From Strigamia acuminata (lineage: Eukaryota > Arthropoda > Chilopoda > Geophilomorpha > Linotaeniidae): a DNA stretch of 60,000 nucleotides. The stretch spans positions 10,992,259 through 11,052,258 of the forward strand of contig OX442320.1 in the NCBI GenBank assembly GCA_949358305.1. The letters run 5' to 3'. A model generated the notes under the pieces. That model was not told the DNA's origin. It saw only the letters and a program-made list of their open reading frames with translations, and did no database searches. Numbering within the stretch: the stretch's first letter is position 1; each line of letters starts with the position of its first letter. The translations under genes were made by a program, and so were the position numbers. Below, one piece after another: positions 11,657-23,022 of this stretch.

Positions 11657-11979
11657 CAGGTCGGATCACTTCATCGAATCCCGTTTTATCAAATTCTAAT
11701 TTTGTATCATTTTTTGAAATTTGTGAAAATGGGGGTTGTTTCATCGAATTTAAATTCCGCTCGGTACGTTTTATCGAATTTTCGGCCATCATGGGGGATG
11801 TTATTCACGTGGCTATGTGGTTAGGTTAGGTTGTGTTAGGTTGTTTTAGGTCAGGTTAGGTTAGGTTAGGTCAGTTTAGGTCAGGTCAGGTTAGGTTAGG
11901 TCAGGTCAGGTTATGTTGTTGGTTTTTGGATTTTTTTACTGTACCATTTCATCGATGAAACGGGATTCGATGAAGTGAC
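11657..11979. mobile_element. MITE with 9-bp target duplication in copy B intron 8
   Basis: The sequence CGCGTTGAA stands at 11,648-11,656 and 11,980-11,988. Inside, TCACTTCATCGAATCCCGTT at the left is repeated inverted at the right. Copy A has an empty site. A 9-bp duplication is typical of Mutator-like elements. The interior carries GGTTAGGTTAGG runs (11,820-11,920). Confidence 0.85.
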
Positions 11980-13794
11980 CGCGTTGAAGTTTTCTCACCT
12001 TTATTATGCGATACCCAATAGTTACTAAGACGCCACCTTCGAATGGTAATAATCCATTTGAAGTCAAATCCAAATCTTGGTCTTCTCTTGTTGTTATGAA
12101 AAACTTTGTGATACATGACAATCAATTAACATATGAAATTAAATGTCTGATTGATGTCCTATTTTTTTACCTCGTAGTATTGGTCACATAACATCAATTT
12201 AGGAGTCTCGTAATTTTTCACAAGCATTGTGGCTTGGCCGTTGTACAGAGTTTCATCTAGAAAAAAAGAGGAATTGTGACTAAATTGTTACTCACTCATT
12301 TTTAGTAAAATCCATCATTCAATCAGTATATCGGCATTTTGCCTATTTTGCGGACAATAAAATGTGTTGGACCATGAGATATAACCCAAATTTATTCTTA
12401 GAAAAAATATTTTTTAAAAATTTAAAATATAAAATTTAAAATTTAATTTTTTATTATTTTTTTTATAATTGCCCGAATTATTTTCATGGGAATGCCTGAA
12501 TTAATTGTAAGGGATTCTTCAGACTTGCTATAAATTTGGATTTTAAGACGCACTTTGAACCTTAAAACGCACCCAACTTTGGTCGACTTTTCAAAGTGCG
12601 TCTTATGGTCTGCAAATTACGGTAATGTAAAATAATATTAAAAACAAAAGAAGTCGAAGGAAACTGAGTTAAATCGTATAGATTGAAAAATGTCAAAAGC
12701 ATTTTGTATTTGTATTGAGGTGTCCATTGTAATAACAAGTTTGCTTCCAATACTGTGCCACTCGATGGGAAGGATAATAAGTAATTTTAGCAATCATCTA
12801 TTGCAGATTGAATAGTTAAGGACACACCAATTAAGTAATGTGTACATATTCCTCTTGGGGTATTTATTTTAACGTCTGAAAATTGTATCTGTCAAAAGGT
12901 AACATTTATAAGATGACTATCTGGTAAGTTGCTTAATTCTACTTACTAAATTATAGGGGATTATACTTTTTGAAGAGGAAGATTGCTTCCATAATTCTTC
13001 TACTGTGAGGTTTTTTCCTTTTAGATCTAGTAGGCTCAACTTGTGAATGGGACAATCACTCTGACTCAGATTATTTTCATCAGCATACATATTCTCTAAT
13101 TCAATAATTGTCGGATTCGTTATTATGCAAGCTGTTAAGTTTGGAAAGGTTACATTTGCTTCGTCGGCGACTTCAATGTTTGCTCGAATGGGATATGCCA
13201 TGTAAGTCATCAATTTGAAATAGATCATGACCAGAAACAGAGAGGTGCAGCCGAGATAAACAACCTTTTCCAATATGTTTTGAATACGGCTGCAAGGAAT
13301 TGGTTCGTTTTCTTTCAGTAGGGATGAGAAATGGCCTTTAGTCTTTTGCAGAAAGTGCCATACTTTGAAGTGAATTCTACTATTGTTCAGTGACGTTGCA
13401 TTACGTTTTCTATAATTGATGATTAATGTGACTAAATCCAAAACTGAAAGTATCGACATCCCGAGGTAAAGGCCAATGTTTCCGGCTGCATCAATGAGTA
13501 GATTGACAAATCCATAAGCAAATCTTTCTTTGATGACTTCAATGACAATTGATGCTGCTTCGTTTTCGTGTTCTGTCAACGGGGCATCTGATGTAGTAGA
13601 TGTGAGATATTTTATCTGCTCTTCTATTTGAGTGCACATTCGGTTGCACAAGCACTTTAATTCTGAATTTTTTTTCCATAGTTGATCACGAATGCTCACG
13701 TACAGCATTAGGGCACCAGAGGAAGTATTGCATGTGTCGCCCATCTTTCCACTCATAAATGGGAATCTAAATAATCGATAATATTTAATTATAT

Positions 13795-14048
13795 TGTGGA
13801 GTTTTTTGGGTTTGAAGGTTGATAACGATCGCTAGAGGGCGGGCGGACATACACAAATATGTCCGATAGACGTTTTCGGGGAAAAACAGCCAATTGGGCT
13901 GTTCCTTGGGGTCAGCCAATCAGAGCTGACCAATGCGATATATAAAGAGGGTTTGTTTGTGAATAAAGTTACTTGAAATTTAACTAAGCTTGTGGTCGTG
14001 TCTTGGTAATTTCGGGTCAGTTAATCTCAGTGTTTGAGATAGTTTACA
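13795..14048 (+). mobile_element. Solo LTR in copy B intron 4
   Basis: A 254-bp insertion starts TG and ends CA, is flanked by ATAT on both sides, and is absent from copy A. Inside are two CCAAT words (13,915-13,935), TATATAAAG (13,939-13,947) and an AATAAA (13,962-13,967), the order expected for an LTR promoter and poly(A) signal. No internal retrotransposon coding region is present, so it is a solo LTR left by recombination. Confidence 0.8.
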
Positions 14049-15112
14049 ATATTAGTATTGTGTTTGTTCTCAAATTCATTTTAAATGGTTATTCCTGTGT
14101 GTAAACTGATCCCTCACCTGCATGGTTGTTGATTGTAAAAATCTTGAAGGCATTTCTTGTGACATTTGATAAAATTCTTTTCGTCAATGCATGGATTAGA
14201 TGATGTATTCAGAAATATAAACTATAATTACATTTGTAAAAAAAATCAAGATTTGCAATGTACCCTATACACTGTACCATGGACACACATATCCGTGTGT
14301 TATTTCTTTTTGATTCGTGGTTTTGTGTGCTGATTGGATGACCGCAATAATGTGTCATGCATTGCTTGCTAACTAAGAATGTTTGTTATTTGCATCCCAG
14401 AATGCACTGTGGCTAAACATATTATGTTGAACCATTGGTGACAAAAAACTCTGAACATGTTATCCTTAGTTCATGACTTTACTATGTAGACCGGTTGTAG
14501 GAAGGGTCCCAGGAAGTCGTCTCGATGGGAGGGGGGATGTGACATTGCTTGTCAGGACACTAAATCTGTTTTTTTTTCAACATTTTGACTATTTTTTTAA
14601 AATTTTTACCATTTTTGGTAGTTTCTTTTAACAAATATCGTACTGTACTCATAAAGTGTTTGTGACATAACACCTTGGGAAAGACTGTAGGGAAATTAAT
14701 CAAATGGTGATGGTAAATACCTCTTGTAAACTGAATTTCTTTCTTATTACTTCATTTGAACTAGCAGTGATTGGTATATCAGATCTACCTGGAATAGGGC
14801 TTGACACCTATAATTTTATTTGAATGTTTGAAATTTGCTTTTGTCATTGTAGGCAATATATTTACTAAAAGTACACCTGGGGGACATAATTGTGGTCGAT
14901 TGAACCACATTTTCAATTTGCCATATAAATTTTGAACCTTAATATTTTCTAGAAAACACCAAATGACTCCTTAGAAGGAGTTTATTGCAGTTAATTGTCG
15001 ATCAGATCTTACCAACTGTTATCACAGCGCAGGTTCCATATATGGACAATTCATTCCTTATTTTGATATTTGGTTTGTCCATTGATTTCTGTAAGAAATC
15101 TGCAGTTTTATA

Positions 15113-15629
15113 GGTACGGCAACTATTCATCGCCCGATTTCTCATCGCGCGACTATTCATCGTTGCTAAGTCATCGCGCGGACAAGTCATCGCGCGGCCA
15201 ACTCATTGCGCAGTCAAGTCATCGCGTGAAAAGTAATCGCGTGACCAACTAATCGCGCCGACAACTGGACGGTTGTCAAGTAATCGCGCGATTTATCGCA
15301 CTTCAAAATTTTAAATAATTTTGTGTTTTTAAGATGTTTTAGGTGTGTTACAACGTAAACTTCAATGGGGCCCCACATCTAGCGCTACATAATCTACCGC
15401 GACACGATCTACCGCAACAATCCGTCCTTAAAAAATGGTTTTTATATAAAAAAAACCAGTAAGGTTAGGTTCGCGGGAATCAAGGGAATCAAGGGGGGAC
15501 GCAGCCCCCCCTTGTTAGCCCCTCCCCCCCTTCTTAGGAATTAGACAAAGATAAACGTAGTCGCAGTTTCAAAAGTCGCTGTAGATCGTGTCGCAGTAAG
15601 ATCGTGGCGCGATGAATAGTCGTGGATTT
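15113..15629. mobile_element. hAT-type MITE in copy B intron 1
   Basis: An 8-bp duplication GTTTTATA at 15,105-15,112 and 15,630-15,637 brackets the element, and ACTATTCATCGC occurs inverted at both ends. The copy A intron is 61 bp against 583 bp here. The left third is a run of related ~18-bp words with AAGTCATCGCGCG. The 8-bp duplication fits hAT elements. Confidence 0.85.
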
Positions 15630-16151
15630 GTTTTATATCATAGTTGGCAAAATAAATTGGGTTTTCCTTACCGAAATAAATTCAGTTTTGTTTAATACAG
15701 GATGATCAATATCCCATAATGCAGTCAAGTTGACATTTTTATTCTCGATTAACTTGTATAGATTGTTTATACAATCACGTGAAGTTGGTGGTGTTGAGTG
15801 TAAAATATTTTTCCACGCATGTCGTACGTATTTGTTTTCAGTCGTGCATACTTTGAAAACTGGGAATGACATCTCCGTTTCATCAATCGTGTACGCGTCA
15901 GTAGCGATGGGGTTTGAAAAGAAATATTTGATTTTCTGCCCAGTTTGATAGCAGCAGAGTGCGAGGCAGCTTGTTAAAAGTAAACTCCAAACAAATTTGA
16001 TTTTAGCGCTTTTAATGGGATCAATTAACGTTTGTAATTCTGGAAATGATTTCTCAAACATCCAAAGTCGTACCATTTGTTGTTGTACAATTTTATGCAT
16101 TTTATACTTTACCGCAGCTGCAACTGCATTCTTTCTCATTACAATCCTCAT

Positions 16152-16902
16152 TTTGCAAGCACAAGAAGTATGAATTTTCCGTTTTAAGAAGGTTGAAAAC
16201 TTGCTGCTGTTTTAGTTGACACGGTGGTGTTTTCGTATATTTTGTGTGGAAGTTTGGTTAAGAGACGGCTCAATGTAATAAGTAGTTAGGAAATTATATA
16301 CTGTAGATTTTGACATGGCTATTCTAGCAATTTGTCGGTTCAATCATATTTTATGCATATAATTTTCAAATCAAATGTCAAAATAATGAAAAGGTGGTTG
16401 TAATTATATCGTCAAAGTATGAAATATTGGTTTTTTTCCATTTTAATTTTTAATGTGTTGACTTCTTAGAAAGAACGATTTTCTGGAGCAAACTGAATCC
16501 GTGTACCGAGCTAGTAAAATGGTTTACAATTTTTATTTTCTGTTCAAAAGACGGGAAATTTGCCAAAAAGAAAAATTCATTTTTTAGAAACAAAATTGTC
16601 CAAAAAATGGAAAATAAAAATTTGGTCATTTTTCTATTTTCCTTTTTCCTATCGAATTTAGAATGCAAAAGGAAAATTTTTATTTTATGTATTTGAAAAT
16701 ATTTATTAGTAAGCGCAATTAAAATAAAAAGTACTTCGATCTGTACGAAATTTTCAATTGTTTTTATTGTTGGTGAAGCAGTAAGTGACAAGGGATGCAT
16801 TTTCACTTGGTATTTGGTAGAACAATGCTTGTTGGAATGAGAAAAGGCAGTCTTTAGATTACTGATGAACACTGACTGTACTTGTGTTGTGGACAAATCC
16901 AC
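16152..16902. other. 5' flank of channel copy B
   Basis: 16,740-16,900 matches 6,640-6,860 upstream of copy A. About 16,400-16,735 interrupts this similarity and is A/T-rich without a clear gene. Possible promoter region for copy B, but no core element can be defended. Confidence 0.4.
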
Positions 16903-16932
16903 AAATTCCTAAACAACCACTAAAAGGCAGAA

Positions 16933-17273
16933 ATGAAATTCTTTCTCTTTTTAGCAGCTCTAGTTAGTGCAAATGCTCACTTTCTGCCTTCAACACTTGA
17001 ATATTCTGTTCATTCTTCCTACAAAGACAAACAAAAATTCAACTTTAACAATTTTCTTGCATTTTTTAACAGTCTGCCTTGGCTGAAACTGAAAATTCAG
17101 GATTCGATGCAGAAGGGCACAAATTGTACCAAGGAGACATGGTTTTGGACCAAGAGCAATTGGAGGAGCTGGAGAGTCCCGTGGACACCAGGAAAGGACG
17201 ACACGACGAAAGATACCGGTGGCCAAACGAAGAGTGCAGTACAGACTGGATGCTAGCTGTAATATTACTTTAG
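16933..17273 (+). pseudogene. Astacin-family metalloprotease, 5' fragment
   Basis: Exon 1 (16,933-16,962, MKFFLFLAAL) ends at a GTTAGT donor and joins in phase 0 to exon 2 (17,073-17,273) after TTTTTTAACAG. The joined start reads as a signal peptide, then an acidic propeptide with GDMVLDQEQ and a basic stretch leading to RWPN, the conserved start of the M12A catalytic domain. The frame then runs into ECSTDW and stops at 17,273. The HExxHxxGFxHE zinc site is absent; a satellite array begins about 120 bp later. The gene is therefore truncated by the array. The possible alternative, a further intron at GCT|GTAATA, leads nowhere visible. Confidence 0.75.
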
Positions 17274-17398
17274 CACTGTACAAGTGAGATAAATTAAGAA
17301 TTTAATTTCTTGCATCAACATGAAAGCATTAGGAGAACCAAACGAAGATCCACCAGCTAAATAAGGAGCAGCAATAATACACAGTTAGTGTAAACTGT

Positions 17399-17806
17399 AA
17401 CTTCCCAAACTTTCCAAACTTTTTTTGGCACTTCCTTGACTCACCCCTAAGACACTCACCAAGTTTCAGCATCTCACACCTTCTGATACTTGAGTTACTC
17501 ACTCCCAAACAGTGCAACTTTTTTCGAACATTTCAACTTTTTCAGAAATTGCAACCCGACTTCAAACACCCATAAAAAGAAAACCATACACAGGAAACTT
17601 CCCAAACTTTTTTTGGCACTTCCTTGACTCACCCCTAAGACACTCACCAAGTTTCAGCACCTCACACCTTCTGATACTTGAGTTACTCACTCCCAAATAT
17701 AGCAACTTTTTCAGAAATTGCAACCCGACTTCAAACACCCGTAAAAAGAGAACCATACACAGGAAACTTCCCAAACTTTTTTGGCATTTTCTTGACTCAC
17801 CCCTAA
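17399..17806. repeat. 169/188-bp satellite, left block
   Basis: Head-to-tail units containing CTTCCTTGACTCACCCCTAA and CACACCTTCTGATACTTGAG. The short form lacks a ~19-bp TTTTTCGAACATTTCAAC segment. The first unit is diverged. ORFs across it are repeat artefacts. Confidence 0.95.
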
Positions 17807-18692
17807 AGGTGGGTTCACACTTGAAAGTAAAGTAAGGTAAAGTAAAGTAAGCTCAGATAAAGTAGAAGTAAGGTAACGCAAGTGTGTTCACACTTGTTTG
17901 AAGTTAAAGTAAGGATTATCTAATTTTGCAATTGCACTTTTTTGTAAAACTTTTACATATAACTAAAAGTGTTTCTAAATTTTTATTTCTTGTGTGGGTG
18001 TTTGTGTTTTTTTTCTACCTCCCTGCGCGCCTCGTCAAAGCGATGTTTGGCCGCATTCAATTGCAAAAATGCGGCCGATGTTCCGCCACATTTCCGCGAT
18101 CGAATGCAGCCGATGTTCGGCCGCATTTGAGCGATTGAATACGGCCGATGTTCCGCCACATTTCCACGATCGAATGCGGCCGATTTTCGGCCGCATTTGA
18201 GCGATCGAATGCGGCCGAACATCTCCCGCATTTGTGCGATTGAATGCGGGCGAACATCGCCCGCATTTGTGCAATCGAATGCGGGCGATGTTTGGCGAAC
18301 ATTTCGCAAAAACGTCGCAAAAACGTCGCGAATAATGATTAAAAATACCTCGCAAAAACGTCGCGAACACGTCGTGAATAACGAATAAAGATACATCGCG
18401 AATATTTCGCGAAAACATTGCGAAACCGTCGCGAATAACGAATAAAAACGTTGCTAATAATGGCGGCGAATTTAGTCTCGTTCAGTCTCGTTTAGTTTAA
18501 CCTTCTCGCGAGATTAAGACTGTTCCTGATTGGCTGGAAGTAAGCTTGCTGCGTTGCGTTACTTCCTACTTCAAAACAAATTTGAAGTAGCTTTTTTCTT
18601 ACTTTACTGCAAAAGCAATCCAACAATGCAATGCGCAGCTACATTGCGTTCCGTTACTTCATAGTGTGAACACAAGTGTGAACCAACCTCGT
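17807..18692. mobile_element. ~886-bp TIR element in satellite, copy 1
   Basis: Ends share inverted GGTTCACACTTG, with AGGTGGGTTCACACTTG at the left and its complement near 18,670-18,690. Interior: AAGTAAAG-rich subterminal repeats, about seven ~38-bp units built on GCGGCCGATGTTCGGCCGCA, then AACGTCGCGAATAACG repeats. No transposase frame is seen, so it is non-autonomous. It splits a satellite unit between CCCCTAA and GACACTCACC. Confidence 0.8.
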
Positions 18693-21600
18693 GACACTCA
18701 CCAAGTTTCAGCACCTCACACCTTCTGATACTTGAGTTACTCACTCCCAAACATAGCAACTTTTTCAGAAATTGCAACCCGACTTCAAACACCCATAAAA
18801 AGAGAACCATACACAGGAAACTTCCCAAACTTTTTTTGGCACTTCCTTCACTCACCCCTAAGACACTCACCAAGTTTCAGCACCTCACACCTTCTGATAC
18901 TTGAGTTACTCACTCCCAAATATAGCAACTTTTTCAGAAATCGCAACCCGACTTCAAACACCCATAAAAAGAGAACCATACACAGGAAACTTCCCAAACT
19001 TTTTTTGGCACTTCCTTGACTCACCCCTAAGACACTCACCAAGTTTCAGCATCTCACACCTTCTGATACTTGAGTTACTCACTCCCAAACAGTGCAACTT
19101 TTTTCGAACATTTCAACTTTTTCAGAAATTGCAACCCGACTTCAAACACCCATAAAAAGAGAACCATACACAGGAAACTTCCCAAACTTTTTTTGGCACT
19201 TCCTTGACTCACCCCTAAGACACTCACCAAGTTTCAGCACCTCACACCTTCTGATACTTGAGTTACTCACTCCCAAATATAGCAACTTTTTCAGAAATCG
19301 CAACCCGACTTCAAACACCCATAAAAAGAGAACCATACACAGGAAACTTCCCAAACTTTTTTTGGCACTTCCTTGACTCACCCCTAAGACACTCACCAAG
19401 TTTCAGCATCTCACACCTTCTGATACTTGAGTTACTCACTCCCAAACAGTGCAACTTTTTTCGAACATTTCAACTTTTTCAGAAATTGCAACCCGACTTC
19501 AAACACCCATAAAAAGAGAACCATACACAGGAAACTTCCCAAACTTTTTTTGGCACTTCCTTGACTCACCCCTAAGACACTCACCAAGTTTCAGCACCTC
19601 ACACCTTCTGATACTTGAGTTACTCACTCCCAAACACTGCAACTTTTTTCGAACATTTCAACTTTTTCAGAAATTGCAACCCGACTTCAAACACCCATAA
19701 AAAGAGAACCATACACAGGAAACTTCCCAAACTTTTTTTGGCACTTCCTTGACTCACCCCTAAGACACTCACCAAGTTTCAGCACCTCACACCTTCTGAT
19801 ACTTGAGTTACTCACTCCCAAACAGTGCAACTTTTTTCGAACATTTCAACTTTTTCAGAAATTGCAACCCGACTTCAAACACCCATAAAAAGAGAACCAT
19901 ACACAGGAAACTTCCCAAACTTTTTTTGGCACTTCCTTGACTCACCCCTAAGACACTCACCAAGTTTCAGCATCTCACACCTTCTGATACTTGAGTTACT
20001 CACTCCCAAACAGTGCAACTTTTTTCGAACATTTCAACTTTTTCAGAAATTGCAACCCGACTTCAAACACCCATAAAAAGAGAACCATACACAGGAAACT
20101 TCCCAAACTTTTTTTGGCACTTCCTTGACTCACCCCTAAGACACTCACCAAGTTTCAGCATCTCACACCTTCTGATACTTGAGTTACTCACTCCCAAACA
20201 GTGCAACTTTTTTCGAACATTTCAACTTTTTCAGAAATTGCAACCCGACTTCAAACACCCATAAAAAGAGAACCATACACAGGAAACTTCCCAAACTTTT
20301 TTTGGCACTTCCTTGACTCACCCCTAAGACACTCACCAAGTTTCAGCACCTCACACCTTCTGATACTTGAGTTACTCACTCCCAAACACTGCAACTTTTT
20401 TCGAACATTTCAACTTTTTCAGAAATTGCAACCCGACTTCAAACACCCATAAAAAGAGAACCATACACAGGAAACTTCCCAAACTTTTTTTGGCACTTCC
20501 TTGACTCACCCCTAAGACACTCACCAAGTTTCAGCATCTCACACCTTCTGATACTTGAGTTACTCACTCCCAAACAGTGCAACTTTTTTCGAACATTTCA
20601 ACTTTTTCAGAAATTGCAACCCGACTTCAAACACCCATAAAAAGAGAACCATACACAGGAAACTTCCCAAACTTTTTTTGGCACTTCCTTGACTCACCCC
20701 TAAGACACTCACCAAGTTTCAGCACCTCACACCTTCTGATACTTGAGTTACTCACTCCCAAACACTGCAACTTTTTTCGAACATTTCAACTTTTTCAGAA
20801 ATTGCAACCCGACTTCAAACACCCATAAAAAGAGAACCATACACAGGAAACTTCCCAAACTTTTTTTGGCACTTCCTTGACTCACCCCTAAGACACTCAC
20901 CAAGTTTCAGCACCTCACACCTTCTGATACTTGAGTTACTCACTCCCAAACAGTGCAACTTTTTTCGAACATTTCAACTTTTTCAGAAATTGCAACCCGA
21001 CTTCAAACACCCATAAAAAGAGAACCATACACAGGAAACTTCCCAAACTTTTTTTGGCACTTCCTTGACTCACCCCTAAGACACTCACCAAGTTTCAGCA
21101 CCTCACACCTTCTGATACTTGAGTTACTCACTCCCAAACACTGCAACTTTTTTCGAACATTTCAACTTTTTCAGAAATTGCAACCCGACTTCAAACACCC
21201 ATAAAAAGAGAACCATACACAGGAAACTTCCCAAACTTTTTTGGCATTTTCTTGACTCACCCCTAAGACACTCACCAAGTTTCAGCACCTCACACCTTCT
21301 GATACTTGAGTTACTCACTCCCAAACATTTCAACTTTTTCAGAAATTGCAACCCGACTTCAAACACCCATAAAAAGAGAACCATACACAGGAAACTTCCC
21401 AAACTTTTTTTGGCACTTCCTTGACTCACCCCTAAGACACTCACCAAGTTTCAGCACCTCACACCTTGATACTCACTCCCAAACACAGCTACTTTTTTCG
21501 AACATTTCAACTTTTTCAGAAATTGCAACCCGACTTCAAACACCCATAAAAAGAGAACCATACACAGGAAACTTCCCAAACTTTTTTTGGCACTTCCTTG

Positions 21601-22136
21601 ACTCACCCCTAAGACACTCACCAAGTTTCAGCACCTCACACTTTCTGATACTTGAGTTACTCACTGTCAAATATAGCAACTTTTTCAGAAATTGCAACCC
21701 GACTTCAAACACCCATAAAAAGAGAACCATACACAGGAAACTTCCCAAACTTTTTTTGGCACTTCCTTGACTCACCCCTAAGACACTCACCAAGTTTCAG
21801 CACCTCACACCTTCTGATACTTGAGTTACTCACTCCCAAACACTGCAACTTTTTTCGAACATTTCAACTTTTTCAGAAATTGCAACCCGACTTCAAACAC
21901 CCATAAAAAGAGAACCATACACAGGAAACTTCCCAAACTTTTTTGGCATTTTCTTGACTCACCCCTAAGACACTCACCAAGTTTCAGCACCTCACACCTT
22001 CTGATACTTGAGTTACTCACTCCCAAACATAGCAACTTTTTCAGAAATTGCAACCCGACTTCAAACACCCGTAAAAAGAGAACCATACACAGGAAACTTC
22101 CCAAACTTTTTTGGCATTTTCTTGACTCACCCCTAA
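18693..22136. repeat. 169/188-bp satellite, central block
   Basis: About 19 head-to-tail units, mostly 188 bp (spacing 188 between repeated words at 19,449, 19,825, 20,013, 20,201). Units fall into types by the word before GCAAC or GCTAC: AGTGCAAC, ACTGCAAC, ATAGCAAC (169-bp form) and ACAGCTAC. Types alternate in places, indicating higher-order structure. Confidence 0.95.
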
Positions 22137-23022
22137 AGGTGGGTTCACACTTGAAAGTAAAGTAAGGTAAAGTAAAGTAAGCTCAGATAAAGTAGAAGTA
22201 AGGTAACGCAAGTGTGTTCACACTTGTTTGAAGTTAAAGTAAGGATTATCTAATTTTGCAATTGCACTTTTTTGTAAAACTTTTACATATAACTAAAAGT
22301 GTTTCTAAATTTTTATTTCTTGTGTGGGTGTTTGTGTTTTTTTTCTACCTCCCTGCGTGCCTCGTCAAAGCGATGTTTGGCCGCATTCAATTGCAAAAAT
22401 GCGGCCGATGTTCCGCCACATTTCCGCGATCGAATGCAGCCGATGTTCGGCCGCATTTGAGCGATTGAATACGGCCGATGTTCCGCCACATTTCCACGAT
22501 CGAATGCGGCCGATTTTCGGCCGCATTTGAGCGATCGAATGCGGCCGAACATCTCCCGCATTTGTGCGATTGAATGCGGGCGAACATCGCCCGCATTTGT
22601 GCAATCGAATGCGGGCGATGTTTGGCGAACATTTCGCAAAAACGTCGCAAAAACGTCGCGAATAATGATTAAAAATACCTCGCAAAAACGTCGCGAACAC
22701 GTCGTGAATAACGAATAAAGATACATCGCGAATATTTCGCGAAAACATTGCGAAACCGTCGCGAATAACGAATAAAAACGTTGCTAATAATGGCGGCGAA
22801 TTTAGTCTCGTTCAGTCTCGTTTAGTTTAACCTTCTCGCGAGATTAAGACTGTTCCTGATTGGCTGGAAGTAAGCTTGCTGCGTTGCGTTACTTCCTACT
22901 TCAAAACAAATTTGAAGTAGCTTTTTTCTTACTTTACTGCAAAAGCAATCCAACAATGCAATGCGCAGCTACATTGCGTTCCGTTACTTCATAGTGTGAA
23001 CACAAGTGTGAACCAACCTCGT
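22137..23022. mobile_element. ~886-bp TIR element in satellite, copy 2
   Basis: Sequence matches 17,807-18,692 at a constant offset of 4,330 bp. The only difference I noticed is C at 18,028 against T at 22,358. Flanking satellite units are also shared at the same offset, so this copy arose by segmental duplication, not a new insertion. Confidence 0.9.

Larger units (their letters stand above)
9428..16151 (-). pseudogene. Two-subunit DEG/ENaC channel gene, copy B (probably decaying)
   Basis: Exons mirror copy A: 15672-16151, 15013-15088, 14721-14788, 14118-14221, 12947-13766, 12828-12888, 12171-12256, 11999-12103, 11574-11636 (interrupted), about 10783-10829, 10469-10575 and 9428-9794. Exons 2-8, 11 and 12 keep frame, phase and splice sites. 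Exon 9 is cut by an inverted-repeat element at 10,888-11,573. Exon 10 has a one-base deletion relative to copy A after CQET and no GT where copy A has its donor. Three other insertions lie in introns. Both filter motifs are intact. The first subunit half could still be made, so partial function is possible. Confidence 0.75.

Noticed and set aside
17983-18418. Overlapping ORFs with repeated HRPHS/AAFDR words
   Set aside because: They come from ~38-bp palindromic repeats and are open in several frames on both strands.
19092-21204. Repeated 83-84-residue plus-strand ORFs
   Set aside because: Each is one satellite unit read in the same frame; 169-bp and 188-bp units change the frame, and both strands are equally open.
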